Assembly (NCBI GenBank): GCA_016182795.1
Contig: JACPFW010000030.1
Location: 1-64,000, forward strand
From: Gemmatimonadota bacterium
GTDB taxonomy: Bacteria; Gemmatimonadota; Gemmatimonadetes; Gemmatimonadales; Gemmatimonadaceae
Direction of reading: 5' to 3'
DNA: 64,000 nucleotides
Part shown: positions 8,317 through 16,289 of the stretch, in pieces
Layout of the letters: each line of letters opens with the position of its first letter
How positions within the stretch are numbered: the stretch's first letter is position 1
Made by a program: the position numbers and the translations under genes
The notes under the pieces: generated by a model
What the model was told of the DNA's origin: nothing
The model's database searches: none
What the model saw: the letters and a program-made list of their open reading frames with translations, nothing else

Positions 8317-8330
8317 CCGGGCCCCGTGTT

Positions 8331-8359
8331 GGAACCCCGCCCCCGCTGAAACTCGTTTT
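8331..8359 (+). promoter_or_regulatory. Possible ECF-type promoter / small hairpin before the anti-sigma gene
   Basis: GGAAC at 8331 is followed 18 bases later by CGTTT at 8354, loosely like an ECF -35/-10 pair, and would allow autoregulation. A 6-bp hairpin (CTGAAA/TTTCAG) overlaps the -10 side. The spacing is slightly long, so this is tentative. Confidence 0.25.
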
Positions 8360-8392
8360 CAGGTAGCCACGTAAGGCACGATAGGAGGACCA

Positions 8393-8983
8393 GTGCAACA
8401 CCGTCATCTGCTTTCCAACGAAATCGACCTGCTGCTCGACGGCGACGCCGGATTCGGCGCCGCCCCGTTGCGCGCGCACGTCGACGAATGCGCCGACTGC
8501 CGGGCTCGCCTCGACGAGGCGCTCGTGCTGGCCAGCGCGTTGGAACGCCTCCCGCACTTTGCGCCGCGCACCGGCTTCGCCGACCGCGTGCTCAGCCAGG
8601 TGCAGATCGTCGAGCCGTGGCACGTCGCCGCGCTCAACACCGCCCAGCGCCTCATCCCCGAGTCGCGCCCGGTGCGCGTCCTCGCCCTGGCCGGCGTCGG
8701 CCTGGCCTCGGTGACGCTGTCCGCCAGCGCGGTCTGGATTGCCCTCAGCGCCAGACTGACCGCCGGCTCGGCCACCGTCGTCACCGGCCACCTGCGTGAT
8801 GCGCTGCTCGGCGGCGTCCAGCAAGGCTTCTCCGCGCTGTTCGGCGCCGGAGCCGCCGAGGCGATGCGCGCCAATGGCGGACTGGCCGTCGGTGCCGCCG
8901 CGGTGGCGATGCTTGCCGCCGTCGGCGCTGCGGCCGTCGGGTTCCGCGCTCTCGCGTCGGCCTCCCGCCAGCGCGGGAGCTGA
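8393..8983 (+). CDS. Zinc-finger anti-sigma factor with membrane segments
   Basis: 196 residues starting at GTG, with a strong AGGAGG ribosome site at 8383-8388. The N-terminal zinc-binding anti-sigma motif is H29-x3-C33-x2-C36 (RAHVDECADC). Two hydrophobic segments follow, near residues 98-122 and 163-188, so it should sit in the inner membrane with the sigma-binding domain in the cytosol. It presumably holds the adjacent ECF sigma factor inactive until an envelope signal arrives. Confidence 0.85.
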   Translation: MQHRHLLSNEIDLLLDGDAGFGAAPLRAHVDECADCRARLDEALVLASALERLPHFAPRTGFADRVLSQVQIVEPWHVAALNTAQRLIPESRPVRVLALAGVGLASVTLSASAVWIALSARLTAGSATVVTGHLRDALLGGVQQGFSALFGAGAAEAMRANGGLAVGAAAVAMLAAVGAAAVGFRALASASRQRGS

Positions 8984-8985
8984 CC

Positions 8986-10140
8986 ATGCGTCGACTCCTG
9001 ATGGCCGCGGTCGCGCCGCTGATCGCGATCGGCGGCTCGGTTCGTGCACAAACCCCGCAGACGCCCGCTCCGGCCGCTGAGACGCCGGCGGCGGCCTCAG
9101 CTCGCGACTCCATCGGCCGCCTGCTCGACAGCGCCCGGGCGACGAACGCCGGTCGCAACCTGCCGTCCGCCTACTCGTTCTCGTGGGGCGACCTGACGAT
9201 CCCCGCCGACTCGTCGGTGACGGGTCCCGTCGCGGTGGCCAAGGGGACGCTGCACGTGCAGGGGCGGGTGAACGGCGACGTCTACGCCGTGGGCGGAGAC
9301 GTCGTCGTGCATTCGGGGGGCGAGGTGACGGGTTCTGCCCTCGCCGTACAGGGTCAGGTGATCGTGCAGGGCGGACACGTGGGTGGCGAGATGAAGGCGG
9401 TCGCCCCCTTCGGCGCGGCCCCAGCCGGCGCGGCCGCCAAGGACGCGGCCTCCGATGCCGAACCCGCGCTGGCCGGTGCCGCCGCGGTGCAGCACGCCCT
9501 CAAGATCACGGTCGCCTGGTTCGTCATCACCCTCCTCGTCGGCCTCGGCGTCCTGCTGTTCTCCGGCGCGCAGCTCGAGGGCGTCGTGCAGGCGCTCGAA
9601 CATCGCTTCACGACGGCCTTCGCCCTTGGCGTTGCCGCGCAGATCGGAGCCGCCCCGCTCCTTGCCCTGCTCTGCCTCGCGCTGGCGCTGACGATCGTCG
9701 GCATCCTGCTCATCCCGTTTGCCGTGGTGGCCTATATCCTGGGCGTGGTCGGGCTCGTCACGCTGGGCGCGCTCGCCGCGGCCACGGTGGCTGGGCACGC
9801 GCTGGTGCGCGAGGGGCCCAACGTGCGCGTGCGCGCGGTGCGGTCGATGCTCGTGGGCACCACCTTGCTGCTCCTGCCCTGGCTGGCCAATGCGCTGCTG
9901 GTGAACAGCACGTGGGGCGGCATGCTGGCCCGCATTGTCGCGATCGCCATCACCTGGGTGGCGGCCAGCGCCGGACTCGGCGCGGCGTTGATGGCGCGTG
10001 GCGGCGTGCGGCGGGTGCAGGTGCACATGGCCAGCGCCGAGGTATCTCCGGCGTCGTGGCAGACGCCAACACCTATCAGCGGCATCGTGGCGGCACGTCG
10101 ACCGGTAACCCCGTCGACGCCGACTGGGTCGGCGGGCTAG
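8986..10140 (+). CDS. Bactofilin-like polymer-forming domain with C-terminal membrane helices
   Basis: 384 residues starting 2 bases after the anti-sigma gene. A signal peptide (residues 1-21, ending SVRAQ) is followed by a Gly/Val repeat region typical of bactofilin or polymer-forming beta-helices (VQGRVNGDVYAVGGDVVVHS, residues 82-130). About five membrane segments occupy residues 165-340. Proteins of this mixed design often accompany ECF sigma/anti-sigma pairs and are thought to act in the envelope. The exact role is unknown. Confidence 0.7.
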   Translation: MRRLLMAAVAPLIAIGGSVRAQTPQTPAPAAETPAAASARDSIGRLLDSARATNAGRNLPSAYSFSWGDLTIPADSSVTGPVAVAKGTLHVQGRVNGDVYAVGGDVVVHSGGEVTGSALAVQGQVIVQGGHVGGEMKAVAPFGAAPAGAAAKDAASDAEPALAGAAAVQHALKITVAWFVITLLVGLGVLLFSGAQLEGVVQALEHRFTTAFALGVAAQIGAAPLLALLCLALALTIVGILLIPFAVVAYILGVVGLVTLGALAAATVAGHALVREGPNVRVRAVRSMLVGTTLLLLPWLANALLVNSTWGGMLARIVAIAITWVAASAGLGAALMARGGVRRVQVHMASAEVSPASWQTPTPISGIVAARRPVTPSTPTGSAG

Positions 10141-10146
10141 CCCGCG

Positions 10147-10896
10147 CTACGGGTCGCGGCGCAGCGTCACAAGCGCGCCGCGGCCGATGCCCAGCGTCCG
10201 CGCGGCGTTGCCGCCGCGCACGGCCACCTCAATGAGCCCGTGCGACCCGACGAGCGCTAGCAGGTCGCCCTCGCTGACGTCGCCGTAGGTGCGCATGATG
10301 CGCAGCAGCTTTCCGTCGATCTCCACCGTGCCGTCGCCGCGCGCGGTCAGGTTGGTGATCAAGTTGCCAAAGCGGTCGACGCCCAGCACGAGTCCGTCCT
10401 GTCCGCCGTCCACGCGGCGCTGCGCCTCCGGGGTGCGTCGCAGCGCGGCGTCGCTGTACCACGCACCGAGCTCCTCGAGCGCCGCGCCATTGAGCAGGCG
10501 CACGGCGGCCGGCGCAAAAACGTCGCGCCCGTGAAAGGTGGGCGCCGCCCCGTGCGGAATGTCGAGCGCCACGGCCCGCGCGCCGGGGAGCAGCATGGCC
10601 GGCGACAGCACGCCGTTGTCCGGGCCCACCGCAAAGCGACCGTCGCTCTCGATGGCCAGCGCCTTGCGGTCGGTTCCCACGTCGGGATCGACGACCACCA
10701 GGTGCACTGTCCCCTCCGGAAACCGCCGCCAGTAGCGCGCGAAGGTCAGCCGGGCGAACTCGACGTCCTGTGCCGGGACGTCATGCGAGATGTCCACCAG
10801 GTGCGCACTCGGGGCACCGCTGAGCAGCACGCCCTTCATTTCGCCGACGTACCCATCGGCGGTTCCGAAATCGGTGAGCAGAGTGCAGAGCGGCAT
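10147..10896 (-). CDS. SAM hydrolase / SAM hydroxide adenosyltransferase (DUF62)
   Basis: 249 residues, the usual size for the DUF62 family, which splits S-adenosylmethionine into adenosine and methionine using water. Conserved motifs: DFGTADGYVGEMKG (residues 9-22), DPDVGT, VGPDNGVL and FGNLITN. The ATG at 10896 begins the domain directly; the longer upstream frame would run through the terminator hairpin. Confidence 0.9.
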   Translation of the reverse strand: MPLCTLLTDFGTADGYVGEMKGVLLSGAPSAHLVDISHDVPAQDVEFARLTFARYWRRFPEGTVHLVVVDPDVGTDRKALAIESDGRFAVGPDNGVLSPAMLLPGARAVALDIPHGAAPTFHGRDVFAPAAVRLLNGAALEELGAWYSDAALRRTPEAQRRVDGGQDGLVLGVDRFGNLITNLTARGDGTVEIDGKLLRIMRTYGDVSEGDLLALVGSHGLIEVAVRGGNAARTLGIGRGALVTLRRDP

Positions 10897-10911
10897 GGGC
10901 GCAAATTGCGC

Positions 10912-10941
10912 GCGGGCGGCCCTCGCACAAGGGCCGCCCGC
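10912..10941 (-). terminator. Strong hairpin between mrp and the SAM hydrolase
   Basis: Perfect 12-bp stem (GCGGGCGGCCCT / AGGGCCGCCCGC) with a 6-base loop. It lies 23 bases after the mrp stop codon and probably ends that transcript. Confidence 0.7.
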
Positions 10942-10964
10942 TGCCGAGTGGGAGGCGGAGTGGG

Positions 10965-12062
10965 CTACCGCGCAGCGAGCTTGGCCGCCACCTCGGTGAG
11001 TTTCTTCGCCGCGCTGCACGACGGATCGGCAACGACGATCGGGCGCCCGGTGTCGCCGCCGACGCCGACCGGCGGATACAGCGGCACCTGACCGAGCAGA
11101 GCGACGCCGAGTTCGTCGGCCAGCCGCTGCCCGCCGCCCGAGCCGAAGATTGCCATTGGCTTGCCCGTCTCGGGCGACTCGAACCAGCTCATGTTCTCGA
11201 CGATGCCGAGCACCGGCACGCCGACACGCTCAAACATCTTGGCGCCGCGCAGGGCGTCGCCGATGGCCACTTCCTGCGGCGTCGTCACGATCACCGCGCC
11301 GTCGATCTTGGCCACCTGCACCAGCGAGAGCTGCGCGTCGCCCGTACCGGGCGGCATGTCGACGAACAGGTAGTCGAGCTGGCCCCACGCCACGTCGCGC
11401 AGGAACTGCGTGACGATCTTCATGACGATCGGGCCGCGCCAGATGGCCGGCTGGTCGCGCTCGATGAGGAAGCCGAGCGAGATGACCTTCACGCCGTGCG
11501 CGTCGAGCGGAATGATCTGCTCATTCACCACCATGGGCGGCGAGTTGACGCCGAGCATGATCGGGAGATTGGGACCGTAGATGTCGGCGTCGAGAATGCC
11601 CACGCGCTTGCCCTGCTGGGCGAGCGCGACCGCCAGGTTCACGGTGACCGTGGACTTGCCCACGCCCCCCTTGCCCGACGAAACGGCGATGATGCGCCCG
11701 AGGTGCGGCATCGCCGTCGGCTGCGGCGCCTGCGGCTGGGCGGCCGACTGCGGCTGGCTCATCACCGGCAGCGTCTTGGGTTGGCGGGCCGGCGGCGCGT
11801 TGTCCGTCACCGACACCTGCACCGCGTCACGCACGTCGACGCGCACGTCGGTCACGCCGTCCACTTTCTCCACGGCCTGTCGCACCGTGCGCGCCAACGT
11901 GGCGTCGTCGGCCGAGGCGAGGCGCAGTTCGAGGCGCACCTTGCCGTCGGGCGTGACCGCGATGTTGGCGACCTGCTCGCTCGACACGAGGTCTTCGCCC
12001 GTGCGCGGATTGGTGATGTGCTTGAGCGCGGCGGAGACACGCGCGGTGAGGTTGTCAGTCAT
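10965..12062 (-). CDS. mrp: Mrp/NBP35-type P-loop ATPase lacking the cluster cysteines
   Basis: 365 residues. An N-terminal DUF59/MIP18-like domain (residues 1-90) and a Pro/Gln linker precede the ATPase with its deviant Walker A SSGKGGVGKSTVTVN. The family loads Fe-S clusters onto apo-proteins. The place where most members have CPxCG reads ENMSWFESPETGKP here, and only one Cys remains in the whole protein. It therefore cannot hold the usual bridging cluster with this motif. The ATG at 12062 starts the domain. The leader just upstream is AT-rich. Confidence 0.9.
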   Translation of the reverse strand: MTDNLTARVSAALKHITNPRTGEDLVSSEQVANIAVTPDGKVRLELRLASADDATLARTVRQAVEKVDGVTDVRVDVRDAVQVSVTDNAPPARQPKTLPVMSQPQSAAQPQAPQPTAMPHLGRIIAVSSGKGGVGKSTVTVNLAVALAQQGKRVGILDADIYGPNLPIMLGVNSPPMVVNEQIIPLDAHGVKVISLGFLIERDQPAIWRGPIVMKIVTQFLRDVAWGQLDYLFVDMPPGTGDAQLSLVQVAKIDGAVIVTTPQEVAIGDALRGAKMFERVGVPVLGIVENMSWFESPETGKPMAIFGSGGGQRLADELGVALLGQVPLYPPVGVGGDTGRPIVVADPSCSAAKKLTEVAAKLAAR

Positions 12063-12093
12063 GATATAAGGATATTCGGGGGAGAAGGGCTGA

Positions 12094-12149
12094 TGGTAGA
12101 TGGCAGAAGACAGATGGTAGAGGGTGGATGGTAGACGGTAGAAGGCAAC
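12094..12149. repeat. 7-bp tandem array, copy A (8 units)
   Basis: Eight heptamers are in exact phase: TGGTAGA, TGGCAGA, AGACAGA, TGGTAGA, GGGTGGA, TGGTAGA, CGGTAGA and AGGCAAC. The array abuts the hairpin at 12150 and lies between the mrp start and the pilin operon end. Confidence 0.88.
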
Positions 12150-12174
12150 GAGGGGGAGCCCATGGCTCCCCCTC
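12150..12174 (-). terminator. Hairpin downstream of the minor pilin operon
   Basis: An 11-bp perfect stem (GAGGGGGAGCC / GGCTCCCCCTC) with a 3-base loop. The 65 bases between it and the pilin stop at 12240 are strongly pyrimidine-rich on the plus strand and show no gene. Confidence 0.6.
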
Positions 12175-12239
12175 CTCGTTCCCACCCCCCACCCACCTCC
12201 TTAGTCCCTACCCCCTCCCCGTTCCGTGCCGTACCCCGA

Positions 12240-13403
12240 TCAGTATGTCTTGAAGTTGTTCGCCCACGTGTTCTTGTACACGCGCAGCTTGCCAAGGCCA
12301 GCGACCGACTGCGCGACGGTGCACGAATTGTACAGGAAGGCCTTCGTGCCGTTCAGATCGTTGATGTCGGAAGGAAGCGGCGTGACGCCAAACTGGGTGT
12401 TGAGCCCGGCCACCGTCGCACCCGACACGCGATTGGAGCCGTTGGTACGAATGCGCCCTCCTACCAAGAGCACGCCGTCCCAACCCGCCGTGTTGCCGTG
12501 GAGTTCGATGTCGTCCTGCACGATGAGCATGCCGCGCCCGAACGCGCTGAGGATGAACTCGTGCCCCGAGTTCGGTGGACCGTTCTGTACCAAGATGATC
12601 GGAAAAACGGTCGGATTGGCGGTGAACCAGACATCCGACGGGAAGCCGTTCCCTTGATAGTCTGAGACGAAGGTGGGCGTGATGGCCGTGCCGTCGTAGA
12701 TCGCCGGCCAGTCAATCGGCGACGCGGCAGCGGCGTCGGCTGGCGTCGCGCCGATGGACTGGATGAGCGGCGATCCTTCGAGTGGCGCCGTCAACCCATC
12801 GTAGCCGGGACCGCCATCAGAGGCGGTCGTCGGCACCGCCACCGCCGGCAGGGTGGTGCCCGTCCCACCGTCGGCGACCGCGCACTGATCCACGCCGCTG
12901 ATCGCGCCAGCCGCACCGTCCTTGTCGGTGCCGTTGTAGCCGGTCAGCGCGCTCTGCACCGTCATGCTGCCGTTCAGCCACGAGGCCAGCGTCGTCACGG
13001 TATACTCGGACGCCGGCGCTCCCGCAACGCTCGCGCTGGTGATCACCGCATGCGAGCGGAGGTAGTACAGCGCCGGAATCGTCGTTCCGCTCGAGGGGCG
13101 GATGCGCGTCGTGATGACATCGTAGTATCCGCCGGTGAAGGTCACGCGCGTGGAGTCCGACGCACCCGGCTGACCAGTCAATCCCAACGCGGTCCGGTCG
13201 GACTCGAGGCGCTCGAGCCCGGTCTCGGCGTACGTCTGCGCGCTCACCGAGGACTTTGCCGCGTCGTCGAGCGCCCGCTCGCCGCGCGCCAGCGCGACGC
13301 CGCCGGCGAAGCTCGCCGTCAGGACGAGCAGGACCACGATGACCATCGGCAGCGCCATGCCGCGGCGCGTGCGGGACTGACTGGGGTTGGGGAGCCCGAG
13401 CAT
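12240..13403 (-). CDS. PilX-like minor pilin / type IV pilus assembly protein
   Basis: 387 residues. The N-terminus has a basic stretch and one hydrophobic segment (RRGMALPMVIVVLLVLTASF, residues 14-33) like PilX N-terminal domains. A long extracellular part rich in Gly/Ser/Thr follows. It is last in a four-gene pilin operon, with no spacing from the gene before it. Minor pilins of this kind prime pilus or pseudopilus assembly in the inner membrane. The C-terminal two thirds are not recognised. Confidence 0.75.
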   Translation of the reverse strand: MLGLPNPSQSRTRRGMALPMVIVVLLVLTASFAGGVALARGERALDDAAKSSVSAQTYAETGLERLESDRTALGLTGQPGASDSTRVTFTGGYYDVITTRIRPSSGTTIPALYYLRSHAVITSASVAGAPASEYTVTTLASWLNGSMTVQSALTGYNGTDKDGAAGAISGVDQCAVADGGTGTTLPAVAVPTTASDGGPGYDGLTAPLEGSPLIQSIGATPADAAAASPIDWPAIYDGTAITPTFVSDYQGNGFPSDVWFTANPTVFPIILVQNGPPNSGHEFILSAFGRGMLIVQDDIELHGNTAGWDGVLLVGGRIRTNGSNRVSGATVAGLNTQFGVTPLPSDINDLNGTKAFLYNSCTVAQSVAGLGKLRVYKNTWANNFKTY

Positions 13404-14243
13404 TTAGTCCACCCTGTTGCGGAAGAAGATCGCCGTCTTGATCTGTACCGACTCCGGGTTCGCCTGGCCGCCGGCTCGATTCGGACTCTGGGCGTCGAGG
13501 TTGAGTTCGACGCCGCGGATGTTCGCCAGCGAGGGCACGGCGGTCTGGGCCACGTCGCTGTAAAGCTCGTAGTACCTGAACTTGGCCGATGTGTCGAACG
13601 GAGCCAGCAACTCCTCCGCGGTGCCCGTGCCAATGCGACGGAAGAGCCCGCGCTTGCCCGGCACCAGGTTCGACGCGGCAAACCGATAGGTGACCGTCTG
13701 GTAGAGAAAGACCGGCGACCCGGTCGTGGCCGTCGCCGTTGGCGAAAGTTGCAGATAGACGCCGTTGGGCGGCGCCGTGATGTTCATCGGCGCGTTGGTG
13801 CAGTCGGACGAAGAGCCCGTCGTCGGCGCGCTGCTGGCCGAGGTGTACGCGTACGTGCCGGTGGACGAGGTGTCCTTGATCGCGTATCCCTCGTAGGTCG
13901 CCATCGCCCGCATCGCGGAGTCCACCGGAAGGCGCATGATCGTGCTGCTCGAGCAGAACACGCCCCAGGCGATCGGCATCCGCACGCGGATCGAATCGTT
14001 GGAGGCCGCCACCACGCCGCCCCCAGCCTCAACCATGGACAGTTCCGTCTGGATGATGTTGCGCGCGGCGCGTGTGACCGAGCGGGCGTCCTTCTGGCCG
14101 GCAATCCGAGCGTAGAAACGCGTCTGACTCATCAGCAGCCGACCGGCGGCCGCCCCGATGATGGCCACGAGGACGAGCGTGATGATGAGCTCCACCAGCG
14201 AGAACCCGCGACGCACGCGGCGAGGCGCACGGGGGGCGGTCAT
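13404..14243 (-). CDS. PilW-like prepilin
   Basis: 279 residues with a class III prepilin leader: RRGFSLVELIITLVLVAII (cleavage after the Gly, with Glu five residues on). The rest is a mainly beta globular domain. The start overlaps the stop of the preceding pilin gene (ATGA). It is probably processed by a prepilin peptidase encoded elsewhere. Confidence 0.82.
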   Translation of the reverse strand: MTAPRAPRRVRRGFSLVELIITLVLVAIIGAAAGRLLMSQTRFYARIAGQKDARSVTRAARNIIQTELSMVEAGGGVVAASNDSIRVRMPIAWGVFCSSSTIMRLPVDSAMRAMATYEGYAIKDTSSTGTYAYTSASSAPTTGSSSDCTNAPMNITAPPNGVYLQLSPTATATTGSPVFLYQTVTYRFAASNLVPGKRGLFRRIGTGTAEELLAPFDTSAKFRYYELYSDVAQTAVPSLANIRGVELNLDAQSPNRAGGQANPESVQIKTAIFFRNRVD

Positions 14244-14632
14244 GTCAGGGGGTTTCCGTTGTAGCGCTTGATGCGAGTCAGCGTCACGGTGTCCGGCTTG
14301 ATCGCGGTGAAGGTGGGCGTCAGCACGAGCCGCACCGTATAGGTGTTGCCGGCGACGCTCACACTGATCGTGCGCGTATTGGGAAATGCCCCCGACGTGG
14401 TCGCGAACGTCCCGGCACGCCCCGGAAGTGAGTCAACCGGCAACGCCATGAGGCGGTTGATGTACTCGGTCAGCGCAGCGGACCGCGCCGCCCCCGCGCT
14501 GATGGTCTTCATTTGCGTGGCGTACCGCAGGGAGACCGCCGCGTACGAGGTCGCCAGCAGCGAGAAGATCACCATCGCGAGCAGAATCTCCGCGAGACCA
14601 GCGCCGCGGCGCGCTCGGAGGTGCCACGTCAT
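14240..14632 (-). CDS. PilV-like minor pilin
   Basis: 130 residues. The N-terminal segment is RRGAGLAEILLAMVIFSLLA, a prepilin helix in which Ala-Gly-Leu-Ala-Glu replaces the more common Gly-Phe-Thr-Leu-Ile-Glu but keeps the position-five Glu. A short globular part follows. It is coupled by four-base overlaps to the pilin genes on both sides, so all are made from one message. Confidence 0.78.
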   Translation of the reverse strand: MTWHLRARRGAGLAEILLAMVIFSLLATSYAAVSLRYATQMKTISAGAARSAALTEYINRLMALPVDSLPGRAGTFATTSGAFPNTRTISVSVAGNTYTVRLVLTPTFTAIKPDTVTLTRIKRYNGNPLT

Positions 14633-15093
14633 GATTTCGTCACCTGTCCGGCGCGTGTCACCATCACCGTCCGCGTGAAGTTTCCGTTGCTGACCGTCAC
14701 GGTCACCGCCGCCGTGGCGAGCCCCGCCGGGAAGATCGTGATGCCACCGGACGGCGAAAACGTCACCGCCGTCGTAGAAGACGACTGGTTCTGGCCGAGA
14801 TAGCGCGTCTTCAGCACCGTGCTCGTAGCGCGGTCGGTGATGGCCAGCACCTGCGTGGAGGTGCTGTACGTGACCGTCACCGGCTTGCGCTCCCGGCTGG
14901 CCAGCGCGAACGCCAGCTCGAAGTCGGTGGCGACCGCCGCCTGCAGCTTGCGAATGCGCTCCTCCGCCACGATGCGGCTGATGCGCGGCATGATGGCCGA
15001 GGCCATCAAGCCGATGATGACCATGGCAATGACCATCTCGATGGCCGTGAAGCCACCGCGCGTCGTGCGGCGTTGCCTGGTCAATTGCGTCAT
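14629..15093 (-). CDS. GspH/FimT-like minor pilin
   Basis: 154 residues with a prepilin leader TRGGFTAIEMVIAMVIIGLM and the long helix and beta domain of the GspH/FimT family. The ATG at 15093 is chosen because GGAGG lies 6-10 bases upstream on the minus strand; the frame is open to 15153. It is the first gene of the minor pilin operon. No pilus motor, secretin or PilY1 gene is in the window. Confidence 0.82.
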   Translation of the reverse strand: MTQLTRQRRTTRGGFTAIEMVIAMVIIGLMASAIMPRISRIVAEERIRKLQAAVATDFELAFALASRERKPVTVTYSTSTQVLAITDRATSTVLKTRYLGQNQSSSTTAVTFSPSGGITIFPAGLATAAVTVTVSNGNFTRTVMVTRAGQVTKS

Positions 15094-15149
15094 GCGTGGC
15101 CTCCGCTTCCCGGGGCGAAACGGGCCGCCCTCCCTTCGCGCTTCCACCG

Positions 15150-16175
15150 TCAACCGCGACGGCCAATGAATTCGCGAGCCTCGTCCAGCACCCGCTCCTT
15201 CACCTCGTCGAGCGATCCGGCAATCAAGGCCCCGGACGCCCGCGCATGCCCTCCGCCCCCGAACCGGCGAGCCAGGGCATTGCTGTCCACCTCTCCCACG
15301 CTGCGGAACGACACCTTCACCTTGCCGTGACCGAGGTCACGGAACAGCAAGGCGAGACGCGTACCCTCAATAGATCGTGGGTATTCGGCCACACCGTCAA
15401 GATCTTCCGCTGTCACATTGTGACGGTCAAGTAGTCCATTGTGCACATCAACCCAAGACAAGCCGTACGCCTCATCGACGCCGATGGTCTCCAAGGCGTC
15501 ACGGATGAGGGCAATCCGTCCGCGTGGCACCGACGCGTAAATGCGCTGGTACATCCGCTCCGGATCCACCCCCGCCTGCAGCATCGCCGCCGCCACGGCG
15601 TGACAGCGCGGTGAGGTGTTGGCGAACCGGAACCCGCCGGTGTCGGTGAGCATCGCCGTGTATATGGCGGTGGCAATGGGCGGCGTCAGCTCGGCCCCCA
15701 TCACCTGCGCCACATCATAGATGAGCTCGCCGGTGGCGCAGGCGCTCGTGTCGGTCACGTGCAGCGTCCCCGGCGGCTCGTCGCCAGGCAAGTGGTGGTC
15801 GATGACCAGCGGCGGCTTGGGGAGCGCGCGCACGGCATCGGCGAGCTGACCGAGCCGGCGCACGTCGCTGATGTCGAGCACAATCAACCGGTCGGCCGAA
15901 TTGAGCGCCTTGGCGCCCGCGGCGCTGCGGTCGGTGACGCCCCCCTCCTCGAGGAGGAACCGGAACATCGCCGGCCACGGCGTGGGGTTCACCACGAACG
16001 CGGTCATCCCCCGCTGGGCGGGCAGGCCGGCCAGCGCCGCCTCCGAGCCGCATCCGTCGCCGTCGGAGTTGATGTGCGTGCTCAGCGCGATCGTCTGGCC
16101 GGGAGAAAGTTCGGCCAGCAGGCGCTCGATCGCCGCGCGGCGATGCGGGGGGACAGCGAAGAGGTCGGGAGTCAA
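15150..16175 (-). CDS. DHH/DHHA1 phosphoesterase (NrnA-like)
   Basis: 341 residues. The DHH-family motifs are in order: NSDGDGCGSE (residues 36-45), VLDISD, VIDHHLPGD, a metal Asp in TDTGG and the DHHA1 loop RFGGGGHARASG near the C-terminus. NrnA-type enzymes degrade nanoRNA (2-4 nucleotides) and dephosphorylate pAp in the cytosol. It stands alone upstream of the pilins, with a 56-base gap. Confidence 0.9.
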   Translation of the reverse strand: MTPDLFAVPPHRRAAIERLLAELSPGQTIALSTHINSDGDGCGSEAALAGLPAQRGMTAFVVNPTPWPAMFRFLLEEGGVTDRSAAGAKALNSADRLIVLDISDVRRLGQLADAVRALPKPPLVIDHHLPGDEPPGTLHVTDTSACATGELIYDVAQVMGAELTPPIATAIYTAMLTDTGGFRFANTSPRCHAVAAAMLQAGVDPERMYQRIYASVPRGRIALIRDALETIGVDEAYGLSWVDVHNGLLDRHNVTAEDLDGVAEYPRSIEGTRLALLFRDLGHGKVKVSFRSVGEVDSNALARRFGGGGHARASGALIAGSLDEVKERVLDEAREFIGRRG

Positions 16176-16240
16176 GATCAGTAAGTTGCAGGGTCCGGCA
16201 GTGTGCCTGGCGAGCGATCAGACGAGGTCCATAACGCGAC

Positions 16241-16272
16241 GCGGCGGCGCCCGGTGATTCGGGCGCCGCCGC
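16241..16272 (-). terminator. Hairpin downstream of the amino-acid permease
   Basis: Perfect 12-bp stem (GCGGCGGCGCCC / GGGCGCCGCCGC) with an 8-base loop, 17 bases past the permease stop codon. Confidence 0.7.
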
Positions 16273-16289
16273 AAACATAACCGATTCCG

